DNA of 30,265 nucleotides from Parvularcula sp964342585. GTDB lineage: Bacteria; Pseudomonadota; Alphaproteobacteria; Caulobacterales; Parvularculaceae. Below, piece by piece: positions 8,328-15,740 of the stretch. How positions within the stretch are numbered: position 1 is the first letter of the stretch; each line of letters starts with the position of its first letter. The notes beneath the pieces were generated by a model. It ran no database searches. It saw only the letters and a list, made by a program, of their open reading frames with translations, and was not told the DNA's origin. The DNA lies in the NCBI GenBank assembly GCA_964342585.1, contig CAYFHK010000024.1:1-30265 (forward strand). Direction: 5' to 3'. The translations under genes and the position numbers were made by a program.

Positions 8328-8563
8328 GGGAAAGCGTCCTTTCGATGAAATCAGATAGGCGCCCGGGTTGAGCAGAAATTGCGCGCCCGCGCTATGGAAA
8401 GCCTGCCAGAGAAATAGGGATTGCGCCCCTCATGGAAAGGTCGACATTTGATCTCCCGGGGCACCGCTTGCCATCGCCATTGGCGAGCATATAATTTGCG
8501 ACAATATAAATTGTGCGACTGAAACATGCGCGCTGTTTTCGGCGGCGTCCCGTGTCACGCGCA
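8328..8563. other. Intergenic gap upstream of the polyamine pair
   Basis: About 236 bases with no believable gene. It holds two short dyads: TCGCC-ATT-GGCGA at 8474-8486 and ACAAT-ATAA-ATTGT at 8501-8514. They are 150-190 bases ahead of the synthase gene on the minus strand and just after the stop of the DUF1330 gene. They could be operators or a weak transcript end; there is no T tract of terminator quality. Confidence 0.4.
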
Positions 8564-8911
8564 TCAACCAAAGACGGCGTTTTGGCCCACGTCATCGCCC
8601 GCAAACGCCACTAGGCGCGAGTTTTCAAGCGCCGCCTGCCGATGAAAAACGACAGCCCGATAGCCTTCGTCCCTCGCCATATCGAGGAAGTGAAAGCGGC
8701 TCGGATAGACCGCAATAAAGGCTCGATCCCACATCTCTTCATTCGGAGCGATCGGAATGGCCAAGCCGCTTCCGGCCCACGCGATGCGTCCGCCATATTT
8801 TCTGAAATATGCTTCTGACTCTCTACCGTACGCCGCATAAGCTTCTGCACCGCTGGCATCACGGCCATCTTCATAAGCCGCTCTGGTGCGAAATTTCAGC
8901 AGATTGAGCAT
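8564..8911 (-). CDS. DUF1330-family protein
   Basis: A 115-residue cytoplasmic protein beginning MLNLLKFRTRAAYEDG, with EAYAAYGRESEAYFRKYGGRIAWAG and a C-terminal half ending in FIAVYPSRFHFLDMARDEGYRA. This is the layout of the DUF1330 ferredoxin-like (dimeric alpha-beta barrel) family, whose biochemical role is not established. I prefer the ATG at 8911 because GGGAGGGG lies 9 bases upstream; a GTG two codons earlier (8917) would place that site too close. It is a single gene, with no partner on the same strand within 200 bases. Confidence 0.75.
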   Translation of the reverse strand: MLNLLKFRTRAAYEDGRDASGAEAYAAYGRESEAYFRKYGGRIAWAGSGLAIPIAPNEEMWDRAFIAVYPSRFHFLDMARDEGYRAVVFHRQAALENSRLVAFAGDDVGQNAVFG

Positions 8912-9131
8912 ATGCACCGGCCCCTCCCAATTTTAGTGAGCGAGCGCTGAGATCCCATCGCGTGTGGCGTCGATGAATTTTGGCATTTCCGTTTCCTCAG
9001 GTCGTTTCACGGGCTCATTCTCAATTTTGCTTATGGTTCTGAAATTTCGCGAACTTACGGCGATGGTGAACCGAAAATTCCTTGCATATCGACAGTTTTC
9101 TCCTTTTCATGGCCATATTGTTAACCGATAA

Positions 9132-9150
9132 GGGCGGCGCGGAACCGCCC
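9132..9150 (+). promoter_or_regulatory. GC-rich hairpin in the leader of the small exported protein
   Basis: GGGCGG (9132-9137) and CCGCCC (9145-9150) form a perfect 6-base stem around a 7-base loop, 30 bases before the ATG at 9181. There is no T run, so it is probably not a terminator. It may stabilise the mRNA or act as a small control element; the function is inference. Confidence 0.3.
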
Positions 9151-9180
9151 GCACTGAACAATCCTGGGAAGGAACACCTC

Positions 9181-9438
9181 ATGAAACTCATCATCTCGGC
9201 TGCTGCCGCCCTCACCGCGCTTTCAGGCGTCGCATTCGCTCAGCTCAGCGCTGAAGCCGAACAGTTCAAAATGGCTTGCGAAGCAGCACGCGGCGAAGGC
9301 CCCTACTGCACCTGCATGGCTGAAAAAACCGACGAAGATCCGGCCGTTCTTGCATCGATCGTTTCTGCGAATGGCGATCCGAGCCAGTATTCCGACGCCG
9401 CGACTGCAGCTGTCGAAGAATGCAAAGCGAGCATGTAA
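9181..9438 (+). CDS. Small exported four-cysteine protein, unknown function
   Basis: An 85-residue protein. Residues 1-20 are a clean Sec signal peptide with AFA before the predicted cleavage, leaving a 65-residue acidic mature protein with Cys33, Cys43, Cys45 and Cys81 (a CTC pair in the middle), suggesting two disulfides in the periplasm or outside. The ATG at 9181 is chosen because GGGAAGGA lies about 7 bases upstream and the signal peptide begins there; a reading extended to 9082 would bury the signal. A strong terminator follows, so it is a single-gene unit. I do not recognise a named family. Confidence 0.8.
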   Translation: MKLIISAAAALTALSGVAFAQLSAEAEQFKMACEAARGEGPYCTCMAEKTDEDPAVLASIVSANGDPSQYSDAATAAVEECKASM

Positions 9439-9476
9439 GCTCACGCGCTTTCACTCTGTGTGAGAGTTATCTTGAA

Positions 9477-9506
9477 GGCCCGGTGCATCTCGCCCGGGCC
9501 TTTTTT
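9477..9506 (+). terminator. Intrinsic terminator after the small exported protein gene
   Basis: GGCCCGG (9477-9483) pairs with CCGGGCC (9494-9500) around a 10-base loop and is followed at once by six T residues (9501-9506). It lies about 40 bases past the stop at 9438. Confidence 0.9.
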
Positions 9507-9603
9507 CATGGCGCGTCGATCAACTGCGTCGATCATCGGCATCGATCCGTTTGCGCCTAGACACGCTTCAAAAGGCACAAAGACAAACCCATTTCCTGCT
9601 CGT

Positions 9604-9618
9604 TGAGAATGATTCTCA
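9604..9618. promoter_or_regulatory. Fur-type 7-1-7 palindrome upstream of the DUF2061 gene
   Basis: TGAGAATGATTCTCA is a perfect 7-1-7 inverted repeat, the same geometry and nearly the same bases as the classic Fur core (TGATAATnATTATCA). Its last A at 9618 is also the first base of the AGGAGA ribosome site of the gene starting at 9630. Binding by Fur, or by a related alphaproteobacterial regulator such as Mur or Irr, is inferred. Confidence 0.6.
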
Positions 9619-9629
9619 GGAGAGCAAAA

Positions 9630-9911
9630 ATGGAACGGTTCAAACCCCTCACCTATGCCGTCATGCACTTCACCGTTGCGGTCACGGTAGCTTTCGCCGT
9701 CACAGGCAGTTGGGCCGCCGCGCTTGGCGTCGGGATTATAGAGCCAATGATCCAAACCGTGTTTTACGCGCTGCATGAGCGCGCCTGGTCACGATGGTCC
9801 CTGACACGACCTCGTGCCGCTTTCCTGCGCCCGGCAATGAACGCCAGTCCTCTGCAAAGATTTCTCGGCGGGATGAAACAATCTGCCGCGCCCTCCGTTG
9901 GTGAAGCATAA
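9630..9911 (+). CDS. DUF2061-family small membrane protein
   Basis: A 93-residue protein whose first ~55 residues match DUF2061: KPLTYAVMHFTVAVTVAFAVTGSWAAALGVGIIEP followed by VFYALHERAW. Two hydrophobic segments (~8-30 and ~32-50) suggest an inner-membrane hairpin, with the conserved HERAW at the cytoplasmic edge. The C-terminal ~40 residues are basic and probably soluble. The start is the ATG at 9630, preceded at 6 bases by AGGAGA; a TTG further up would include the palindrome in the coding region. The molecular role of DUF2061 is not known to me. The Fur-like operator hints at expression tied to metal supply. Confidence 0.85.
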   Translation: MERFKPLTYAVMHFTVAVTVAFAVTGSWAAALGVGIIEPMIQTVFYALHERAWSRWSLTRPRAAFLRPAMNASPLQRFLGGMKQSAAPSVGEA

Positions 9912-9966
9912 CCCGATGCAAGAAGGGAGATCGGCGGATATCCTCCGTACTACTCAGGTCTCCCCA

Positions 9967-9975
9967 AAAGGAGGT
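9967..9975 (+). promoter_or_regulatory. Very strong ribosome binding site (AAAGGAGGT)
   Basis: AAAGGAGGT is close to the full anti-Shine-Dalgarno complement and sits 6 bases before the ATG at 9982. It decides that start over an upstream in-frame GTG (9898) and suggests high expression of the exported EF-hand protein. Confidence 0.85.
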
Positions 9976-9981
9976 CACGCT

Positions 9982-11040
9982 ATGAAAAAGCTCATGACGA
10001 CAAGTTCCCTTTCCCTCATCGCGATGGCTTTTGGTCCTGCCATGGCACAGATGCCGAACGTTGCGGACGAAGGTGATTGGATTAGCCTGACGGGTACGGT
10101 CCTTTCTGCTGAGCAAGACAGCTTTGAGATCGACTACGGGACAGGCGAAATCGAAGTCGAATTCGATGACTTATTCACCACAGTCGACGCTGATCAGGAA
10201 TTGGGCGTCGGCGAGAATGTGATCGTCTACGGATATGTTGACGATGATCTCTTCGAAGGACGTGTCATTGACGCTGAGCAAGTCTATGTGCGCGAACGTT
10301 CGACCTATTATGGCGAGAATGAAGTCACCGACGCACAAATTTTCTACGTACAACCCCCGGCGAACCAAATCTTCGAAGGTGAAGCCGTGACACTGCAAGG
10401 CGTCGTTTCTGACATTTCCGGTCGCGAGTTCACGCTCACGTCGAATGGCGCAGAAATGTCAATCGATACTGTTGGTATGCTGTATAACCCGCTCGACGAT
10501 GAAGGTGTCCAGCAAATTCAGAATGGCGATCGTGTCGTTGTCACCGGTGAGATCGACAACAATGTGTTCGACGAGATGGAGATTGCCGCAGAATACATTA
10601 CGAGTCTCAAGAGTGACGGAAATCAGACTGGCACAAATACCGCAAATGATCGTGCACAAATGACTCCAACGTCTGAGAATGAGCGCCAGCAAACGGTATC
10701 GAATTCAATAGCCGAGTCCTCGGAAAACGCTGCGAACCAACAAGAAGATGTTGCAACCTCGGCGAATGGCGAAATGAGAACGGGCGATTCGGGTGAAACC
10801 AGCTACGCACTTGACGGATCGGAATTTGCCATGATTGACGACAATGATGATGGCGTCGTCACCCGTCGTGAATACGTTACCTATGCGACAAACGTGCAAA
10901 ATATTTCGCGCAAAGATGCCCGCCGTCTCTTCAACGCAGCGGCGCGGGATAACAATCAACTCACGCGGAATGAGTTCATCACACCATCAGATGAAGTTGA
11001 TCGCGTGTTCAACGAAGTCTTAGGCGATCGCAGAGGCTAA
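9982..11040 (+). CDS. Exported protein with two OB-like domains and a C-terminal EF-hand
   Basis: 352 residues. Signal peptide 1-22 (AMA before Q23). Two similar beta-rich units follow: ~34-103 (ISLTGTVLSAEQDSFEI ... GENVIVYGYVDD) and ~136-206 (VTLQGVVSDISGREFTL ... GDRVVVTGEIDN), each shaped like the small OB-fold domains of bacterial periplasmic proteins. A low-complexity Ser/Asn/Glu-rich linker (~209-275) leads to an EF-hand loop D286-x-N288-x-D290-G291-x-V293-T294-x-x-E297, a textbook calcium loop. A second loop (320-331) keeps L327, T328 and E331 but has Ala at position 1, so it probably binds no metal. The mature protein is strongly acidic. It is a single gene with its own ribosome site and terminator. 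Likely a periplasmic calcium-responsive or scaffold protein; no catalytic motif is seen. Confidence 0.85.
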   Translation: MKKLMTTSSLSLIAMAFGPAMAQMPNVADEGDWISLTGTVLSAEQDSFEIDYGTGEIEVEFDDLFTTVDADQELGVGENVIVYGYVDDDLFEGRVIDAEQVYVRERSTYYGENEVTDAQIFYVQPPANQIFEGEAVTLQGVVSDISGREFTLTSNGAEMSIDTVGMLYNPLDDEGVQQIQNGDRVVVTGEIDNNVFDEMEIAAEYITSLKSDGNQTGTNTANDRAQMTPTSENERQQTVSNSIAESSENAANQQEDVATSANGEMRTGDSGETSYALDGSEFAMIDDNDDGVVTRREYVTYATNVQNISRKDARRLFNAAARDNNQLTRNEFITPSDEVDRVFNEVLGDRRG

Positions 11041-11060
11041 GTTCGCTACGCATTTCCAAG

Positions 11061-11087
11061 AAAAGGCCGCCGCTGGCGGCCTTTTTT
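11061..11087 (+). terminator. Intrinsic terminator after the EF-hand protein gene
   Basis: AAAAGGCCGCC and GGCGGCCTTTTTT flank a GCT loop, giving a perfect GGCCGCC/GGCGGCC stem (11065-11071 / 11075-11081), with A residues before and six T residues after. It starts 20 bases past the stop. Confidence 0.92.
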
Positions 11088-11163
11088 CATGGCTCAAGGC
11101 ACCTGCCCCGTCCCCATTTGCGCGCCCTCGACCTCCTACCCCACTTCGCGCTACGATGCCGCC

Positions 11164-12342
11164 ATGTTCACGCAATTCTTCACCGATCTTAAAGACGCCG
11201 GCATCCCCGTTTCGCTCCGCGAATACCTGACCTTGATGGAGGCGATGGATGTTGGCCTGCCGGAGATGGCGGTCGAAAACTTCTATTATCTCTCCCGCTC
11301 GGCCTTGGTGAAGGATGAGCGATATCTGGACCGTTTCGATCGAGTCTTCGGACATACCTTCCGCGGCATTGAAAGCTTGGCGGAAGGTGTCGTTGGCAAG
11401 GCGGAAATTCCCGAAGACTGGCTACGCGCCCTGAACGAGAAATATCTCACCGAAGAGGAAAAAGCCCAGATCGAGAAACTGGGCGGCTGGGACGAGCTGA
11501 TGAAGACGCTCGAAGAGCGAATCAAAGAGCAGGAGAAGCGTCACCAGGGCGGCAACAAATGGATCGGCACCGGGGGCACCTCGCCATTCGGGCATTCGGG
11601 TTATCACCCCGAAGGCATCCGGATCGGCGGAGAGAGCCGTCACAAGCGCGCGGTGAAGGTCTGGGAGCGCCGCGATTTTAAGAATCTCGACGACAGCATC
11701 GAAATCGGTACGCGGAACATCAAGATCGCCCTCCGCAAGCTGCGCAAATTTGCCCGAACAGGCGCACCCGATGAATTCGACCTAAGCGGCACAATCGATG
11801 CGACGGCGAAAAGCGGGTATTTGGACGTGCAAATGCGCCCTGAGCGGCGCAATACCGTCAAAGTCCTTCTGTTCTTCGACATTGGCGGTTCGATGGATCC
11901 CTATGTGCGGATCTGCGAAGAACTTTTCTCTGCCGCGCGGTCAGAGTTCAAGCACCTCGAATATTTCTACTTCCACAACTTTCTCTATGATTTCGTTTGG
12001 AAGGATAACGTTCGTCGGTGGTCGGAGCGTTTCTCCATGCATGAGCTCCTGCGCACCTATGGCAGCGACTATGTCTGCATCTTCGTTGGCGATGCCTCGA
12101 TGAGCCCGTATGAAATCTCCATGCCGGGCGGTTCAGTTGAATATTTCAATGAAGAGGCTGGCGCCGTCTGGATGGACCGACTGACGAGCACCTTCTCGAA
12201 GATGGCGTGGCTCAACCCGATCCCGCGCGATCGCTGGCAGTATTCGCCCTCGATCCGCATGACGCAGGAGTTGCTTGAGAATCGGATGTTCCCCCTCACG
12301 CTTCAAGGCATTGACGAAGCCATTGTAGCCTTGAAGAAGTAG
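11164..12342 (+). CDS. VWA domain protein, CoxE-like
   Basis: A 392-residue cytoplasmic protein. The N-terminal ~190 residues are helical (FFTDLKDAGIPVSLREYLTLMEAM is the conserved opening) with a charged EERIKEQEKRHQGG region. The C-terminal half is a von Willebrand A fold with VKVLLFFDIGGSMDPYVRICEELFSAARSEF. The metal-site DxSxS motif reads D239-I-G-G-S243, Ser replaced by Gly at the third position, as I recall for this CoxE-like group. Such proteins usually act with a MoxR-type AAA ATPase in metalloenzyme maturation, but no ATPase gene is nearby. I prefer the ATG at 11164: the reading extended to 11089 begins only 2 bases after a terminator and adds a 25-residue stretch that does not look like a domain. 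Its TAG abuts the stop of the convergent glycosyltransferase gene. Confidence 0.85.
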   Translation: MFTQFFTDLKDAGIPVSLREYLTLMEAMDVGLPEMAVENFYYLSRSALVKDERYLDRFDRVFGHTFRGIESLAEGVVGKAEIPEDWLRALNEKYLTEEEKAQIEKLGGWDELMKTLEERIKEQEKRHQGGNKWIGTGGTSPFGHSGYHPEGIRIGGESRHKRAVKVWERRDFKNLDDSIEIGTRNIKIALRKLRKFARTGAPDEFDLSGTIDATAKSGYLDVQMRPERRNTVKVLLFFDIGGSMDPYVRICEELFSAARSEFKHLEYFYFHNFLYDFVWKDNVRRWSERFSMHELLRTYGSDYVCIFVGDASMSPYEISMPGGSVEYFNEEAGAVWMDRLTSTFSKMAWLNPIPRDRWQYSPSIRMTQELLENRMFPLTLQGIDEAIVALKK

Positions 12343-13419
12343 CTAGTTCTCGACGACACGGTTGGCCAGCTGACGGTATCCCTCGATCATCCGCTCTAGG
12401 CTAAACAAAGCAACGGCCCGATCCCGGTTGGCCGCGCCGATATGGGCAGCCAGCTCGGACTGGCGACGCAGATTATCAAGGGCCTCGGCAAGTCCTCCTT
12501 CATCCGTCACCGGACGGATGAAGGGCTGATTCTCTGGCGCCACCATCAATCCAATATCGCCCACATCGGTCGCAACGACGGGCAGACCGCTTGCCATCGC
12601 TTCGAGCACCGCAAAGGGTCGCTGTTCTGTATCCGATGTCAGCAGCAAAGCGTGCCATGAGCGGTAAAGCGAGGCGGGATCGCTGACCGACCCAAAAAAC
12701 TTCGCGGAGACCCCAAGCTTAGAAGCGCTTTCTCTCAGCGCAGCGTCTTCAGGACCGGCGCCGACAATATCCAAAACGACCTCTTCGCGCAGACGCGCAA
12801 TTACCCTCAGCCCACGGTGAATGTTCTTTTCTGGGCGCAAGCCGCCAACCATGCCAATCCGAAAAGGGCGTGCCGCGGGCGGCGCGTCCGTTGGCGCAAA
12901 TCGGGCCGTATCGACCCCGCCTGGAAGCAAATGGACGCCGGTATCGGGAAAACCCCATGTCTTAACCGCAATTGTCTCAAGCGTGGTCGAGGCAACGATC
13001 AGCTGGCTATTTCCAGCCAGCAAGGCTCGCCGTGCCAAGCCGCGCCGGCGCAGCGGGCCATCCGCTTCATCGGGCCCGAACCCGTCTTCGAAGTGCGCAT
13101 GAGGCGCACGGGGCCCTAATCGATTGGCGATCACGGCCTCGATCGCGCCCCAATTATACGTACACACCAATGCTGGTTTGAGATCGCAGAGCGCGCGGCG
13201 CAATCTGGCGATGTTAAAGACCGAGAAAGTCGGCGACGAGGAGGCTTCAATCCGCTTGATCTCAACCTGAGCCGGTCGCGCCAGTTTTGTAGCAGCCGCC
13301 AGTTCGTCTGACAGCGAAATGATTGTGAAGCGACGATCCGGCATCGCGTTGATCAAATGGCAAAGGCGGGTCTGGGCGCCGCCTAGTCCGAAAGACGGGA
13401 GCACATGAACTTCATGCAT
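12343..13419 (-). CDS. Glycosyltransferase family 4 (GT-B fold)
   Basis: 358 residues. The N-terminus HVLPSFGLGGAQTRLCHLI is typical of retaining GT4 enzymes (acceptor-side Rossmann fold). FRIGMVGGLRPEKNIHRGLRVIARL opens the nucleotide-sugar domain, and EQRPFAVLEAMASGLPVVATDVG holds the EX7E signature. It should transfer a sugar from a nucleotide donor onto a lipid-linked or growing glycan at the cytoplasmic face; donor and acceptor are unknown. It is last in a five-gene minus-strand operon and overlaps the flippase gene by 8 bases. The stop TAG lies directly against the stop of the convergent VWA gene, with no room for a terminator between. Confidence 0.92.
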   Translation of the reverse strand: MHEVHVLPSFGLGGAQTRLCHLINAMPDRRFTIISLSDELAAATKLARPAQVEIKRIEASSSPTFSVFNIARLRRALCDLKPALVCTYNWGAIEAVIANRLGPRAPHAHFEDGFGPDEADGPLRRRGLARRALLAGNSQLIVASTTLETIAVKTWGFPDTGVHLLPGGVDTARFAPTDAPPAARPFRIGMVGGLRPEKNIHRGLRVIARLREEVVLDIVGAGPEDAALRESASKLGVSAKFFGSVSDPASLYRSWHALLLTSDTEQRPFAVLEAMASGLPVVATDVGDIGLMVAPENQPFIRPVTDEGGLAEALDNLRRQSELAAHIGAANRDRAVALFSLERMIEGYRQLANRVVEN

Positions 13420-14908
13420 CGCCCACCTCGCTGCGCCCTCGCCGTATGATCACATGAAGCAAACGCGCCTCCGCCCCATCTGGCCGCCCACCCAAACACC
13501 ATAGGGAAAAGGCCGTCCCGAAGAATACGCTCGCGCCCATGCACACCTTCAGAAGGACCTGCCCGAAGTCCACCGTTTCAGTGACAGGTAAGGCCGCAGA
13601 AACACCAATAACGGCGACCATCATCATCAGGGTGGCAACGATACTTCGGCGCACCGCGAGGAGCGGCTCCAATACAGAGCGACCGCTCAGCTGGGCATAA
13701 AGGCGCAGCTGAAGCAGGATGAAAAGGACGCCACCAAATGCCGCGGCGCTCAGGGCGCCGGATATTCCGAACACGATCGTCGCGACCACGAAAAGCGGGA
13801 TCCGAAAACTCAATACGATGGCTTGCCGATAGAACACACGCTGCGGCGCATCTATGGCATATGCATAGCCTTGCAGACCCTGAAACACCGTCATCAGCCC
13901 GTAAATCGGTGCAAGGACCATCATCGTCGTGGCGGCCAGTTCCCAGCCGGGGCCGAGCAAAAGCGTGGTGACCTCAGGCGCGACGAGCGACAGGCCGACG
14001 CCCGCGGGGAGCGCAGTGGTCGATGCGGCTTGCGCCCCGATGAGAAACCCGCGCCGAAGGCGCTCGGGATCCGTCCTAATCGTCGTCATGCCAGGATAAC
14101 TGGCACGGACAATCGGCGTGGCAATATCGTCCGTTGCAAGCTGGGAGAGCTGTGCGCCAACCACATACCCGCCCGTCGGCCCCGCACCGAGCAGCCGTCC
14201 GAGGATCAACGGATCCAACTTGTTCGTCAGTGCCATGAGAAGGCTTATTCCCGTCATCCAGCCGGTGAAGCTTGTGAGTGCAGGACTGCCCTTCATCGTG
14301 AGACGTGGGCGATAGGAAGTCACCAGATAGGAGAGCGCCGTCTGCAACACGCTGCCAGCGGCGACCCCCACGACAATTGCCCAATAGCTCCCCGTCGTAA
14401 TGGCAACGAAGATCGATATCACTACGGTCGTCAGCTTCGCCGTCACCGCAACGATGAATTCGGGCCGGTAGTTCAGGTCTCGTTCGAACTCGAAAAATTT
14501 GGGATTGATCAGAGATTGGATGAATGCACTGCCAGCGAGCACAAGCATGATCGATAGCAATCTGGGATCGCCATAAAGGGCCGCTAACATCGGCGCGAGA
14601 AGCGCAAGGATACCGCCGAGGATCACGCCGCGAATGAGGGACAGCGTGAACAAGAGATCGCGTTGACCCTGATCGCCATCACGAAAGCGGATCTGGCTCT
14701 GCGCCACGCCGATGTCAGAGACATTCTGCATAAGCTGCATCAGGCTGACGGCAATCGCGACCAACCCAAAGTCATCCGGGGTCAGCAAACGAGCGAGGAT
14801 CAGCGTGTTCACAAATCCAATCGCGCGCAAGGCGATTCGGATCATGCCGATCCAAGCCGCACCGCGTGCAACCCGCGTCGTGAGCATCCCGGCGGGGTCA
14901 TCCGCCAT
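13412..14908 (-). CDS. Polysaccharide flippase (Wzx/PST family, MOP superfamily)
   Basis: 498 residues with 12-14 hydrophobic segments. The opening VARGAAWIGMIRIALRAIGFVNTLILARLLTPDDFGLVAIA is the signature start of the WzxC/PST polysaccharide transporter group, followed by DIGVAQSQIRF and INPKFFEFERDLNYRPEF, also typical. It should flip lipid-linked oligosaccharide across the inner membrane. I choose the ATG at 14908, preceded by GAGGAGGGCGGCCC, rather than a GTG at 14950 that would deepen the overlap with the upstream gene. It overlaps the hydrolase gene by 11 bases and the glycosyltransferase gene by 8, so all are likely made from one transcript. Confidence 0.92.
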   Translation of the reverse strand: MADDPAGMLTTRVARGAAWIGMIRIALRAIGFVNTLILARLLTPDDFGLVAIAVSLMQLMQNVSDIGVAQSQIRFRDGDQGQRDLLFTLSLIRGVILGGILALLAPMLAALYGDPRLLSIMLVLAGSAFIQSLINPKFFEFERDLNYRPEFIVAVTAKLTTVVISIFVAITTGSYWAIVVGVAAGSVLQTALSYLVTSYRPRLTMKGSPALTSFTGWMTGISLLMALTNKLDPLILGRLLGAGPTGGYVVGAQLSQLATDDIATPIVRASYPGMTTIRTDPERLRRGFLIGAQAASTTALPAGVGLSLVAPEVTTLLLGPGWELAATTMMVLAPIYGLMTVFQGLQGYAYAIDAPQRVFYRQAIVLSFRIPLFVVATIVFGISGALSAAAFGGVLFILLQLRLYAQLSGRSVLEPLLAVRRSIVATLMMMVAVIGVSAALPVTETVDFGQVLLKVCMGASVFFGTAFSLWCLGGRPDGAEARLLHVIIRRGRSEVGDA

Positions 14909-15740
14909 GGGCCGCCCTCCTCGAAGAATTCTCCGCTGGCCGCTCTTCACCAGAGTTGAGATGCATCTTCACGCGTTCAATCAATCGCTTCCGCGCCGTC
15001 GGCATCGTGAATAAGTGATCCGCCTGAAGATCGACATAAATGCGGAGCCTTTCACAGCCTCTAAGTGACGGAAAGACTGACCAAAAATGTGCTGGCCGCG
15101 TCAACCGATCAGCCGCGTCGATGGTGTAGAGGATATCCACGCGACCACCGCGGTCCAAAATGGCTTGGAGGCTTTCCAGCATTTGAGGCTGGGTCGGGCG
15201 TCCGTCGGCAAACGGATCTTCGATCTTCGACCGGTTTTCGCCGGAGAACAAACGGGCGATCCTCTTCACCCAACGGCGAGGCGAGATCAACTTGATAAAG
15301 ACACGCTCGACCCTTGCTTGCCGCGTATCGAAGGCCGGGGGATCGATCAAGAATAGCCGCGCCGCCCTTCGGTCGTTCAGCACAAATCGTAATGCATGGT
15401 CGGCGCCTGAACACAAGCCCATCACACAAATGTCTGAACAACCATGCGCACCAAGCACATTTGTTGCCGCGTCGAGCGAGCGAAGCGCCCCATCGGGGTC
15501 CCTCTGATCCGGCGGCAGGCTTGCACTGTCGCCAAGACCCGAAAGATCAAACCGCAGGGTTGTAATGCCCTCCGCACAGAGCTCCCGCGCCAGCGCAGTG
15601 TTCAGGCCGGCTGGGCCGATCCGCGTGAGCAGGCCCGCATTGAAAAGAAGGAGACCTTGCCGCGATGCGCCGCCTGCTGGCAGCGCCAACATCCCGGTCA
15701 ACCGGTCTCCAGGACCAAAGCGGATGACTTCTTCCTTCAT
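14898..15740 (-). CDS. Alpha/beta-hydrolase-fold protein with Cys at the nucleophile elbow (exosortase-A-associated hydrolase 1-like)
   Basis: 280 residues. ALPAGGASRQGLLLFNAG and LRFDLSGLGDS are early alpha/beta-hydrolase strands with the oxyanion-side turn. The nucleophile elbow, G108-L-C110-S-G112, carries Cys where most family members have Ser; a His in LQADHLFTMP (~H242) is the probable partner. The layout resembles hydrolase 1 of exosortase A systems, where a Cys elbow is also, as I recall, usual. The ATG at 15740 gives an ATGA overlap with the preceding gene and removes an 28-residue extension with no domain character. A Cys nucleophile would suit acyl transfer from a carrier-protein thioester, and the operon's thiolation domain offers such a substrate; that link is inference. 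Confidence 0.82.
   Translation of the reverse strand: MKEEVIRFGPGDRLTGMLALPAGGASRQGLLLFNAGLLTRIGPAGLNTALARELCAEGITTLRFDLSGLGDSASLPPDQRDPDGALRSLDAATNVLGAHGCSDICVMGLCSGADHALRFVLNDRRAARLFLIDPPAFDTRQARVERVFIKLISPRRWVKRIARLFSGENRSKIEDPFADGRPTQPQMLESLQAILDRGGRVDILYTIDAADRLTRPAHFWSVFPSLRGCERLRIYVDLQADHLFTMPTARKRLIERVKMHLNSGEERPAENSSRRAAHGG

Noticed and set aside
8392..8604. Possible 70-residue minus-strand gene between the DUF1330 and polyamine genes
   Set aside because: It overlaps the 3' end of the DUF1330 gene, has no ribosome site, and its product shows no domain; the stretch looks like an ordinary gap.
9082..9180. N-terminal extension of the small four-cysteine protein
   Set aside because: The extension would bury a clean signal peptide and a good ribosome site that both point to 9181; it also covers the leader hairpin.
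9898..9981. N-terminal extension of the EF-hand protein from a GTG
   Set aside because: AAAGGAGGT directly before the ATG at 9982 and the signal peptide starting there make the later start far better.
13823..14557. Open frame of 244 codons antisense to the flippase
   Set aside because: His/Arg-rich shadow translation with no recognisable domain; the sense gene has strong family signatures.
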